Assembly: GCF_001761465.1 (NCBI RefSeq)
Contig: NZ_CP017479.1
Location: 2,480,001 to 2,544,000 of the forward strand
Source: Flavobacterium gilvum
GTDB lineage: Bacteria; Bacteroidota; Bacteroidia; Flavobacteriales; Flavobacteriaceae
Reading direction: 5' to 3'
Length of the DNA: 64,000 nucleotides
How positions within the stretch are numbered: the stretch's first letter is position 1; each line of letters starts with the position of its first letter. Shown here piece after piece: positions 8,496 through 18,463 of the stretch. The notes under the pieces were generated by a model that was not told the origin of the DNA, did no database searches, and worked only from the letters and a program-made list of their open reading frames with translations. A program made the translations under genes and the position numbers.

Positions 8496-8873
8496 TTATT
8501 CTAAAAACCCAACGAATACTTCATCGCCTTCCACTTTTACAGGATAAGTGGCGATTGAGTACTCTTCACCATTCAAATTTGAGCCATCAATTAATGAAAA
8601 TGTTTTTTTGTGCATGGGACAAGCAATTTTCGGGATGCCATCGGTAGAACCTGTCATTCCGCGGGATAAAACCATTTCCATTTTATGCGGGCAGGCATTT
8701 TGACAAGCATACCATGCGTTTCTTCTTTCGAAGTTAAAAACCGCGATTTGTTTGTTTTTGTACTTGATACAACCACCTCTATTACTTGGAAAATCTTTGA
8801 CGTTTCCAGCTTTGAACCAAATTTTCACTTCGCTTGAGTTTACCGTTTTGTATTGGCTTAATAGTTCTTCCAT
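8496..8873 (-). CDS. nirD: Nitrite reductase small subunit, Rieske-type
   Basis: The 125-residue protein (start ATG at 8873, MEELLSQYK) is the small subunit of NAD(P)H-dependent assimilatory nitrite reductase. The Rieske ligands are present as CPH (in ACPHKMEM) and CPMH (in IACPMHKKTF), so a [2Fe-2S] cluster can be expected; some NirD proteins have lost these ligands. It lies 267 bp downstream of nirB, with a degenerate repeat in the gap, and upstream of the DUF4202 gene. An in-frame upstream ATG at 8909 adds 12 residues not typical of the family. Confidence 0.9.
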   Translation of the reverse strand: MEELLSQYKTVNSSEVKIWFKAGNVKDFPSNRGGCIKYKNKQIAVFNFERRNAWYACQNACPHKMEMVLSRGMTGSTDGIPKIACPMHKKTFSLIDGSNLNGEEYSIATYPVKVEGDEVFVGFLE

Positions 8874-8959
8874 GGGATTTCGTTTTGTTTTCAGTTCCCA
8901 GCCCCGCAATGAGGATTTGCAGAGCCGAGAGCGGAAAAGTTATTTTTGATTAGTTATTT

Positions 8960-9075
8960 CGCTAAGATTCGCAGAGTAAACGCAAAGACACTCAAAGATA
9001 AATTTTAAGAATTGTAGTGTTTTAATTTTAGATCCTTTGCGATTCTCTGTGTTTCCTTCGTTAATCTCTGTGTAA
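8960..9075. repeat. Degenerate GCAAAG/CTTTGCG-type inverted repeat in the nirB-nirD gap
   Basis: Words such as ATTCGCAGAG and CGCAAAG on the left answer CTTTGCGATTCTCTGTG on the right, giving an imperfect stem. The same word family appears at 17917-18028, 27321-27400 and 35601-35919. A short GCTTCGCCTGTTCGCT module follows at 9107-9123. Confidence 0.45.
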
Positions 9076-9140
9076 TATTTTTTTAATTCGTGCCAATTCG
9101 TGCAATTGCTTCGCCTGTTCGCTATCGATAGGTTTGTGTT

Positions 9141-11648
9141 TTACCAAGGTCTTGGCATTTTTTGATCTCTTAACTGAACAAATTCGATATTATCATCTTT
9201 TTCATCTGTATTAACAAAGTGGCTGAAACGTTTCAATAATCTTGGTTTGTCCAATACTTGTTTCCACTCACATTCAAAAGTTCCAACCAGTTTTTCCATT
9301 TCGGCTTCCAGCGTTTCGCAGATGCCAAGGCGGTCAAAAATGATTACTTCTTTTAGGTAATCCAATCCACCCTCCAGTTTTTCCAGCCAAGTAGATGTTC
9401 GGATAAGTGGTCCGGCAGTACGGATGTAGTACATCAGGAAGCGGTCCATATATTTAATAACCGTCTCTTTGTCAATTTGTTCGGCCAATAAAACGGCGTG
9501 TTTTGGATTGGCACCACCGTTTCCGCAGATGTAAAGATTCCAACCCCCTTCAACGGCGATTAAACCAAAATCTTTCCCTCTGGCTTCGGCACATTCTCGG
9601 ATACAAGCCGAAACTCCACCTTTTATTTTGTGTGGTGCACGAATACCTTTGTAGCGGTTTTCTAGTTCGATGGCAAAACCGGCACTGTCATCCATTCCGT
9701 AACGACACCAGGTGTTACCCACACAGCTTTTTACGGCTCTTAGTGATTTTCCGTAGGCGTGACCGCTTTCAAAACCGTTTTCGATTAATTTTTTCCAAAT
9801 TTTTGGTAAGTCATCCAAATGAGCTCCGAATAAATCCACACGTTGTGCTCCAGTTATTTTGGTATACAAATCAAATTGTTTGGCAACTTCACCAATTACA
9901 ATTAGTTTCTCGGGAGTGATTTCACCGCCGGCAACTCTTGGTACAACAGAGTAGGTTCCGTTTCTTTGAATATTGGCAAGGAATCGGTCATTGGTATCTT
10001 GGGTTGTTACGTGTTTGTTTGCCGTATCGTTGTAAATACTTGAGAAAATGGAAGCCACAACCGGTTTACAAATTTCGCAGCCATCTCCATTTCCGTGATG
10101 GTCGATTACTTCGTAGAAATTAATGTATTTGTTGATTTTTACGATATCAAAAAGTTCTTGTCTTGTGTATTTAAAGTGTTCGCAAACGGATTCTTTAACT
10201 TCTTTTCCGAGTGATTTTTGGGTAGCTTTTACGATATCCGAAACCATTGGTTTACAACCGCCGCAACCAGTAGTTGCTTTGGTTAATTTCACCACATCGT
10301 TAAAGGTTTCGGCAGTTCCGTCAATAAGAGAACAACAAAGAGCGCCTTTGGTTACATTCTCACAAGAACAGATTACCGCTGTGTCCGGCAGGTCCGAAGC
10401 GCTTCCTAGAGTCGAACCTTCACCGCCACGAGAGCCTAAAATCAAATCTTCGGGATTTGCTGGTAACGGTAAAGCGTTAGCGTAAATTTGGAACAAACCA
10501 TTATAATCTGACGAATCTCCTACAAGGATTCCTCCCAACAATGTTTTTCCGTCTTTGGTGACATTGATTCTTTTATAAATACCACTGAATTTGTTTTCAT
10601 AAACAATCGCAGTAACATTTTCGTTTTCGATAAAAGGATCACCAAAACTCGCAACTTCAACTCCAATCAATTTCAATTGAGTTGACATATCGATGGTTTC
10701 TCTCATCGTTTTGTCCTTTTTAAGGATTTGCTCGGCGGCAACATCGGCCATTTCATAACCGGGAGCCACAAGTCCGTAAATCATGTGGTTATATAAGGCA
10801 ACCTCGCCAATGGCGTAAATATTAGGATCTGATGTTTGCATTTTATTGTTTACCATAATACCGCCTCTTACGCCTACTTCGAGGCCAGAAACTCTTCCTA
10901 GTTCGTCGCGAGGTTTTATCCCGGCCGATATAACCAGCATATCCACTTTTAGCAAATCATCATTTTCAAACATCATTCCCTTAATGCTCTCTTCACCGTC
11001 TATATATTGTGTCGATTTATTGAGATGAATACCTATGTTTAATTCTTCTATTTTGGATTGAAGCATATCGCTTGCACCTTTATCCAATTGTCTTGGCATC
11101 AATCGTGGGGCAAATTCAACCACGTGTGCGTTTAATCCTAGGTCACGAACCGCTTTAGCAGCTTCAAGTCCCAATAAACCACCGCCCAAGACAGCCGCTT
11201 CGGTTGAGCCATTGGCTTTTATTTTTTTTGCGTAAGCCATAATGGCGTCAAGGTCTTCTATGGTTCTGTACACAAAAACCCCTTCTTTTTCCACCCCTTC
11301 AATTGGCGGAACAAATGCCGCAGAACCCGTAGCCAAAACTAAGTAGTCATACGCATACGTTTTTTCTAAGTGAGTATGTACTGTTTTTTGTTCCCTGTTA
11401 ATATCTGTAATTAACTCCGAAGTGTTTAATATAATATTGTGCTCTTCATACCATGTTTTAGTCGAAAGAGACAAGTCTTCAGCGCTTTTACCGGCAAAGT
11501 ATTCACTCAAGTGAACTCGGTCATAAGCGCGTCTCGGTTCTTCTCCAAATACTGTAATTTGATAATTTTCTTGTCCAGATTTCGCGATGAATTTCTCGCA
11601 AAATTTATAACCTACCATGCCGTTTCCGACTACTATCACATTAATCAT
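9141..11648 (-). CDS. nirB: Nitrite reductase [NAD(P)H] large subunit
   Basis: This 835-residue enzyme catalyses the six-electron reduction of nitrite to ammonium in the cytoplasm. It starts with a pyridine-nucleotide-disulfide oxidoreductase module (FAD motif GNGMVGYKF; NAD motif LGGGLLGLEAA). Two BFD-like [2Fe-2S] segments follow (TTGCGGCKPMV and GDGCEICKPVV). The C-terminal siroheme/[4Fe-4S] module has SCVGNTWC and ACIREC, giving the C-x5-C and C-x3-C ligands, and YICGNGG. All expected cofactor motifs are intact. It heads the nirB-nirD-DUF4202 group on the minus strand, and NarL-like heptamers lie upstream. Confidence 0.97.
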   Translation of the reverse strand: MINVIVVGNGMVGYKFCEKFIAKSGQENYQITVFGEEPRRAYDRVHLSEYFAGKSAEDLSLSTKTWYEEHNIILNTSELITDINREQKTVHTHLEKTYAYDYLVLATGSAAFVPPIEGVEKEGVFVYRTIEDLDAIMAYAKKIKANGSTEAAVLGGGLLGLEAAKAVRDLGLNAHVVEFAPRLMPRQLDKGASDMLQSKIEELNIGIHLNKSTQYIDGEESIKGMMFENDDLLKVDMLVISAGIKPRDELGRVSGLEVGVRGGIMVNNKMQTSDPNIYAIGEVALYNHMIYGLVAPGYEMADVAAEQILKKDKTMRETIDMSTQLKLIGVEVASFGDPFIENENVTAIVYENKFSGIYKRINVTKDGKTLLGGILVGDSSDYNGLFQIYANALPLPANPEDLILGSRGGEGSTLGSASDLPDTAVICSCENVTKGALCCSLIDGTAETFNDVVKLTKATTGCGGCKPMVSDIVKATQKSLGKEVKESVCEHFKYTRQELFDIVKINKYINFYEVIDHHGNGDGCEICKPVVASIFSSIYNDTANKHVTTQDTNDRFLANIQRNGTYSVVPRVAGGEITPEKLIVIGEVAKQFDLYTKITGAQRVDLFGAHLDDLPKIWKKLIENGFESGHAYGKSLRAVKSCVGNTWCRYGMDDSAGFAIELENRYKGIRAPHKIKGGVSACIRECAEARGKDFGLIAVEGGWNLYICGNGGANPKHAVLLAEQIDKETVIKYMDRFLMYYIRTAGPLIRTSTWLEKLEGGLDYLKEVIIFDRLGICETLEAEMEKLVGTFECEWKQVLDKPRLLKRFSHFVNTDEKDDNIEFVQLRDQKMPRPW

Positions 11649-11673
11649 AATCTGTTAATTAAGTATTACTACG

Positions 11674-11681
11674 CAAACTTA
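11674..11681 (-). promoter_or_regulatory. Candidate -7 element of nirB
   Basis: The minus-strand sequence TAAGTTTG matches TAnnTTTG and lies 25 bp upstream of the nirB start codon. The -33 region has no TTTG, which would fit dependence on an activator. Confidence 0.45.
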
Positions 11682-11695
11682 CGTATAAATACTTA
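11680..11695. promoter_or_regulatory. NarL-like 7-2-7 palindrome at nirB
   Basis: TACGTATAAATACTTA has the same 7-2-7 arrangement as the nasA and narK sites. It sits much closer to the start codon (32 bp) and overlaps the spacer of the proposed promoter, a position more usual for repression. Two further heptamers (ATACGTA at 11762-11768 and 11770-11776) lie about 115 bp upstream of the gene and could be the activating sites. Confidence 0.45.
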
Positions 11696-11785
11696 ATTTT
11701 AATACTTAATTTTTATTTTTTTTTCTAAAATAGAATGATTTTGAATTAAGTAGTCCGAATTATACGTAAATACGTACTTAGATTT

Positions 11786-11899
11786 GGGCGTGCCCCCGTA
11801 AAGAAAAGGGGCTATTTATAGTTACGCTTATACGCCCCTTTCCTTTACGGCGTCAGGCTATCCGCGCTACTTTGGTAGCTTGCTTCTATCCTTCACGCG
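11786..11899 (+). repeat. Intergenic repeat with conserved ends and variable stems, copy E3
   Basis: It starts GGGCGTGCCCCC. A 16-nt arm (CGTAAAGAAAAGGGGC) pairs with GCCCCTTTCCTTTACG, and then come GTCAGGCTATCCGCG, a short stem and CTATCCTTCACGCG. It is the plus-strand counterpart of the element at 5039-5154. Its last 10 bases form the left half of the direct repeat that flanks the adjacent MITE-like element. Confidence 0.6.
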
Positions 11900-12031
11900 C
11901 AATGTCATTAAGTTAAGGATAAAAACCATCGTTTTGTCATTCCGAGGCACGAGGAATCTCACTAGAGACTCACGTTATGTGATTTCTCCTCCGTCGAAAT
12001 GACATAAAAAAAGCTTAACTTAATGACATTG
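11900..12031 (+). mobile_element. MITE-like inverted-repeat element, copy 2, with target duplication
   Basis: This 132-bp element is bounded by perfect 18-bp terminal inverted repeats (CAATGTCATTAAGTTAAG). It is flanked by a perfect 10-bp direct repeat CCTTCACGCG (11890-11899 and 12032-12041), as expected from a target-site duplication. The left copy of the direct repeat is the end of the E3 repeat. It carries no gene. Confidence 0.7.
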
Positions 12032-12197
12032 CCTTCACGCGGTTTACCGCTAAAAAGGTGATTTGAGTATTGATTAGAAGGAAGTACGTATGAAGAAATA
12101 CGTAGGGGAAAGAGTGTTTGGCTTTGAATTGTAGGAGTTGTAAATTGGGTGATTGAGAGGAGAATAAGGTAAAGCTACTTTCTTTTGCTAAAAAAAA

Positions 12198-12218
12198 AGA
12201 GGATGTAAAATCCTCTTG
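12198..12218 (-). terminator. Terminator of the DUF4145 gene cluster
   Basis: On the minus strand AAGAGGA pairs with TCCTCTT across a 7-nt loop and is followed by a long T tract. It lies about 110 bp past the stop of the last gene (12331). A second imperfect hairpin without a T tract is at 12286-12320. Confidence 0.65.
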
Positions 12219-12330
12219 AAAATATTTCTAAAAACTTTATGATAACTCCATAGCTACAGAATCACAACTGATTTGTTCAACGGGAGTTTCATTGTAGGTA
12301 CTACGTATCCAGTGAAACTATTTCTAGTGT

Positions 12331-12639
12331 TTATTTAAAGTTATCCTTAAAAGCACTCAAAATCTTGTCGTTTGGTGAACTAAATAGTGCAAAAATATTA
12401 TCTGAATTTGCTGTTGATACTATATCAATTTTAGTTTTTTCGTGGTTTTCACTCAATGTTATTTTTATCTCTCCCCATACTGAAAACTTTTTGTAGTTTC
12501 CAGTTATATGATTTAATAGATTGTTAGTGATTATGGAAGTAAAATTTCCATTGCTTAAAGCTCTTTCAACTCTTTGTCTAATTTCTTCTATTTTCCCATT
12601 AATTTCAAATGATTCTTGTTTACTTTTTCTAATTGCCAT
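12331..12639 (-). CDS. Hypothetical small protein, last gene of the DUF4145 cluster
   Basis: The 102-residue protein has no signal peptide or membrane span. An N-terminal helical stretch (about 10-45) leads to a strand-rich half with FSVWGEIKITLSE and TKIDIVSTANSDN. This pattern resembles the WGE...I/V-I-S domain seen in some small bacterial lipid- or stress-related proteins; I cannot assign it. Its start codon lies one base past the stop codon of the gene at 12641-13135, so the two are almost surely co-transcribed. Confidence 0.65.
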   Translation of the reverse strand: MAIRKSKQESFEINGKIEEIRQRVERALSNGNFTSIITNNLLNHITGNYKKFSVWGEIKITLSENHEKTKIDIVSTANSDNIFALFSSPNDKILSAFKDNFK

Positions 12640-12640
12640 T

Positions 12641-13135
12641 TTACAGAATTTTATAATTGAATTTGTCTTTTTTGTAGATTAAGAAAATAGAAATATCTTT
12701 ATTTATATTATTTTTTAATTGAAGTAGTTCCGTTCTTCTTAAGTCATTCAAATAATCGCAATAATCATAGACGATTAAGTATTTAGGTACTTCATGTCTT
12801 ATTTCATTCAGTTTAGAAATGTCTTCCTTTAGATATGTGAATCTTTTGGACAATTGACTATTTGTAAAACCATTACCAAATATTTTACATTCAATTAGTA
12901 ATTCAGGTATAACAGAAGGTCTTTTACTTTCTAAAGTTATTTCTCCAATTACTAAATCTATATGTAATCCATCTGAATTTAAAACTCGAGTTTCGGAATG
13001 AATTTTGTTTATAACTTCGGAATTATTAGTTAAAAAACAATGAAATAATAAACTGACTAAATCAGATTCCATAATTATTTCAAAACCTGAATTTAGATAG
13101 TTTATTAAATCTTCAACTGTTAATTTTATATTCAT
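12641..13135 (-). CDS. Putative PD-(D/E)XK nuclease-like protein
   Basis: The frame gives 164 residues from the ATG at 13135 (MNIKLTVEDL); an upstream ATG at 13159 would add eight. The arrangement ESDLVSLLFH (early acidic residue), then LHIDLVIGE, then ELLIECKIFGNG reproduces the E ... D ... ExK order of the restriction-endonuclease-like fold, with ECK as the catalytic pair. No known family name was recognised. It lies between a DUF4145 gene and a small hypothetical gene on the same strand. A role in DNA cleavage or defence is inference from the motif. Confidence 0.65.
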   Translation of the reverse strand: MNIKLTVEDLINYLNSGFEIIMESDLVSLLFHCFLTNNSEVINKIHSETRVLNSDGLHIDLVIGEITLESKRPSVIPELLIECKIFGNGFTNSQLSKRFTYLKEDISKLNEIRHEVPKYLIVYDYCDYLNDLRRTELLQLKNNINKDISIFLIYKKDKFNYKIL

Positions 13136-13183
13136 TTTGGGTAATATTACACGCAACAAAACCTTGTCTGTTAGCAGCAGTTT

Positions 13184-13879
13184 TTATTTAGTATCTCGTT
13201 TTTCAATTCCAATTCTAATTCCTTCAGGTATGTGTTTTTCATAATATTCTTTTACTTTTTTCGGTTGACTTATAAGCATTTCACATATAATATTTACGAA
13301 ACCAAATAGTGCATATGCAATTTCAATATTATCATTCAAGTCAATTGTCCCTGGATGAACTGCATTATTACCAACAACACGGACGCTATCGAGAGCTTGT
13401 TGCATTGCCTCTGGCAATCCTTTCCGTACTAAACTTTTTATGTCATCATTTATGTTTGTTCCTTTTTCGCCTAAATGAATACAAAGTTTTTGAACAGCAA
13501 GTCGTAAAAGTGCTGCTGCGCCACGAGGTGAAATATTTACAATGTCTTTGGCTTCATTATAATCATTTTTTATATCTTCTGGTAAATCTGGATTTGCCAT
13601 TTCAACACTTCCTGAAAGTGGATAAACCATTTTGTTAACTAACCATATAGAGAAGTTTTCACAATGAGTACATTTTGCCACACTATAGTTTGTTAATGAA
13701 AAATTTTCACTCATCTGTTGTCCGTTTGGTTGAGTTCTTATGTAATTTCCAGAAACAGTTCTTGTCCAAGTTTGTTCAGCAAAGACTCCACAATTTGGAC
13801 AATGAAAAGATTTTTGTTTTAATGTTGGAGCAATATGTTTCATATGTGATGTAGTGTTTTCTAAAATTGTTGCTAACAT
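13184..13879 (-). CDS. DUF4145 domain protein with N-terminal zinc ribbon
   Basis: The 231-residue protein begins with a zinc-ribbon-like part, CPNC (in FHCPNCGVF) and CTHC (in AKCTHCENF). The C-terminal half is DUF4145: SPRGAAALLRLAVQKLC, GLPEAMQQALDSVRVVGNNAVHPG. DUF4145 is a helical domain often attached to or encoded near restriction and other defence enzymes. It is the first gene of a three-gene minus-strand group, and the gap to the nuclease-like gene is under 50 bp. A palindromic region at 13897-13941 lies just upstream. Function unknown. Confidence 0.75.
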   Translation of the reverse strand: MLATILENTTSHMKHIAPTLKQKSFHCPNCGVFAEQTWTRTVSGNYIRTQPNGQQMSENFSLTNYSVAKCTHCENFSIWLVNKMVYPLSGSVEMANPDLPEDIKNDYNEAKDIVNISPRGAAALLRLAVQKLCIHLGEKGTNINDDIKSLVRKGLPEAMQQALDSVRVVGNNAVHPGTIDLNDNIEIAYALFGFVNIICEMLISQPKKVKEYYEKHIPEGIRIGIEKRDTK

Positions 13880-13896
13880 TTAAGTATGTGTGACTC

Positions 13897-13941
13897 TTTC
13901 ATGTCTATTTAATCCAAATTGGATTTATAGACGTGATGAAA
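13897..13941. promoter_or_regulatory. Nested inverted repeat upstream of the DUF4145 gene
   Basis: Outer arms at 13897-13908 and 13927-13941 are complementary apart from small bulges. They enclose a second palindrome (13911-13925, AATCCAAATTGGATT). It starts 18 bp upstream of the start codon, a fitting place for an operator or an RNA hairpin. The rest of 13880-14251 shows no gene. Confidence 0.4.
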
Positions 13942-14251
13942 TGCATATTTTTCTCAAAACCAAATATACATATTAATACTTACAAATTATTCAAGGTGTT
14001 TTATGTTTATTGAATATTTTCGTTCTTATGGGTGTGTGGGAGTGGAGGTAACAATAGGTTTGTTTTCATTTGAAATTACGATTAGTCTAATTTAGAAATC
14101 AACTACTCTTATGAAAACAATGCCCTGGCTCTGATAGAAGTGGTATCTCTCGATTTAGAAAAACAAGGCTTTTTCGGAAGTTTTTATTAATCGGGAATTA
14201 GCGAACAGTAAAGAACGAGCGAAGCGAACGGACTAAGTAAACAGCTCCAAA
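13942..14251. other. Non-coding gap without recognisable gene
   Basis: This AT-rich stretch has stop codons in all frames within short distances. Near 14200-14225 there is a short GAACGAGCGAAGCGAAC palindrome-like word typical of Flavobacterium intergenic repeats. Nothing else is evident. Confidence 0.5.
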
Positions 14252-14617
14252 TCATTTATAAAACTCTCCAACATGCCACAAAATCCCCGAAGGGTCATGA
14301 ATAAAACATTCTTTGCCCCAAGGCATTTCCCGGATGGGTACCAATCTTACGTTTTCATATTTTGAAGGAAGATCCAAACTTAAAAGTGCTGTCCAAAATT
14401 GGTTCACATCTTCGACTTCCAAAAAAAGCATGGTATTATCTATCCAGTCTTTGACGTTGGCATCTTGCAGATAAAATCCAATTCCTTTGGTTTCGAAATA
14501 GGAGAAATTAGGAGCCAAAACGATTTCCTTGAATCCCAAGTCCTGATAAAATTGTCTCGAAATCTGAAAATCTTTGGAACCTATAAAAGGTCTGATTGAT
14601 TTGGCTTTGTGGTTCAT
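14252..14617 (-). CDS. VOC-fold (glyoxalase/bleomycin-resistance-like) protein
   Basis: The 121-residue protein has the paired beta-alpha-beta-beta-beta pattern of the vicinal oxygen chelate superfamily: IRPFIGSKDFQISRQFYQDLGF at the start and MPWGKECFIHDPSGILWHVGEF at the end. The latter carries the usual H-D-P-[SD]-G block. Members range from glyoxalases to antibiotic-binding proteins; the substrate cannot be read from sequence. Single gene on the minus strand. Confidence 0.8.
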   Translation of the reverse strand: MNHKAKSIRPFIGSKDFQISRQFYQDLGFKEIVLAPNFSYFETKGIGFYLQDANVKDWIDNTMLFLEVEDVNQFWTALLSLDLPSKYENVRLVPIREMPWGKECFIHDPSGILWHVGEFYK

Positions 14618-14630
14618 TTTTTTTTGAGTT

Positions 14631-14714
14631 GCTAAGTTTCATAGATTCTAAGTTACTAAGATTTTAAGTTGAGGGTCAAAACTCAGAATCTTAGTATCTT
14701 AGAATCTTAGCGAC
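14631..14714. repeat. TTCTAAG-family inverted repeat overlapping a gene end
   Basis: The left arm (about 14631-14672) and right arm (14682-14714) pair imperfectly through words such as TTCTAAG and ACTAAGATT. The right arm runs into the last codons of the DUF1801 gene at 14691-15068, encoding its VAKILRY end. It is related to the repeat at 4006-4079. Confidence 0.5.
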
Positions 14715-15068
14715 TTTATCCTTATTTTCTTTCACCCTAAAGATAACAATTTGTTCTATCAGCCAGTATGGAATAGGACGGTCCAACGGAAATTGAACAG
14801 AACCTTTTCCGCGCTTGTAATTTGCGAGTTCTTCGGTAAACTCAGTATGACCTGTGGGAGTTGCATAAAATCCAATATGTTTTTTATAGGCAGCAAAATA
14901 AACCAGAGGTCTTCCATAGGTCTTGTAGGAAGGCATTCCGTAAGAGATACTTTCGACGGCTTCTGGAGCATTTTTTGTGATGAGAACACGAATTTTTTTC
15001 AAAATTGATTGTGTTTCTTTTGGGAAAGTCTGAATGTATTCGTCGACAGAAGTATAATCAGTTTTCAT
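14691..15068 (-). CDS. DUF1801 (YdhG-like) protein
   Basis: The 125-residue protein matches the DUF1801/YdhG family: MPSYKTYGRPLVYFAAYKKHIGFY in the middle and GKGSVQFPLDRPIPYWLIEQIV near the end. The fold is related to frataxin/CyaY, and iron-chaperone roles have been proposed for some members. The last seven residues are encoded by an intergenic-type repeat that seems to have entered the 3' end. Confidence 0.85.
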   Translation of the reverse strand: MKTDYTSVDEYIQTFPKETQSILKKIRVLITKNAPEAVESISYGMPSYKTYGRPLVYFAAYKKHIGFYATPTGHTEFTEELANYKRGKGSVQFPLDRPIPYWLIEQIVIFRVKENKDKVAKILRY

Positions 15069-17741
<2,673 letters not shown>

Positions 17742-17813
17742 GCAGTTTGCCACGGATGCCACTGATTAAACGGGTTTACACTATTCAGGTTAAAGTCTAA
17801 TTTTATAATTGTG

Positions 17814-17844
17814 AAAGGTGGTCTAAAAATAGGCCACCTTTTTT
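17814..17844 (+). terminator. Rho-independent terminator of katG
   Basis: AAAGGTGGTCTA pairs with TAGGCCACCTTT (one G-T pair) around AAAA and is followed by T-rich sequence. It lies 73 bp after the katG stop. Confidence 0.8.
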
Positions 17845-17916
17845 ATATTAATTAATTCAAATTGCAGAAATCTTTTTTACCTGAATTGAATTTTTTTTAC
17901 AATAGAATAGTTTTTA

Positions 17917-18028
17917 ACCGCAAAGAGCGCAAAGAGTTTAGCTTTTTTGAAAACCGCAAGGTTCGCAAAGCTTTGCGAACCTTGCGGTATATTGATAAAG
18001 TTATTAAAATCTTTGCGCTCTTTGCGGT
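17917..18028. repeat. Nested inverted repeat with a 36-bp perfect palindrome
   Basis: Outer arms at 17917-17934 and 18011-18028 are perfectly complementary (18 bp). Inside them, 17953-17988 is a perfect 36-bp palindrome with no loop. Both are built from ACCGCAA and GCAAAG words. It lies between convergent katG and the DUF1398 gene. Confidence 0.75.
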
Positions 18029-18052
18029 AAATAAATGAACACAAACAATAAA

Positions 18053-18442
18053 CTAGCTTGGAATTTTTTCGATTAGAATTGCTGCGCCAGAAATATCAAA
18101 ATAAGTGCAGGTCATTTCTATGATGTCAACCGCCCATTTTGCGATTCCGCATTGTCCGGCATGATTACAAAAAGTAAGGTAATCGGTTTGGCCGTCTTGG
18201 TGAATAACCAGGAATTCGATGAAGCGTTCTTTGTTTGCAAATGGTGCTACAGCGATGGTTTCGTATGTTTCATTTGCTGTCGCTCTATGATTGTCGGCTC
18301 CAAAATATTCTACATGACCATCGTGTACAAATGTATCATAACCTTGTACGCCCAACGCAATTAATTCCTGAATGTAAGCTGGAAAATCAGCTCCCGATTT
18401 TACTCTCGAGTGCGCTTCTTTTATTTGGGTAATTGTGAACAT
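18053..18442 (-). CDS. DUF1398 family protein
   Basis: The 129-residue protein matches DUF1398 (YbcV-like): AHSRVKSGADFPAYIQEL near the start, then GVQGYDTFVHDGHVEYFG and QTDYLTFCNHAGQCGIAKW. The family is small, soluble and of unknown function. It is followed upstream by a thioesterase gene on the same strand with a 21-bp gap, so the two may share a transcript. Confidence 0.85.
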   Translation of the reverse strand: MFTITQIKEAHSRVKSGADFPAYIQELIALGVQGYDTFVHDGHVEYFGADNHRATANETYETIAVAPFANKERFIEFLVIHQDGQTDYLTFCNHAGQCGIAKWAVDIIEMTCTYFDISGAAILIEKIPS

Positions 18443-18463
18443 ATTTTGATTTTTTTTTATTTA

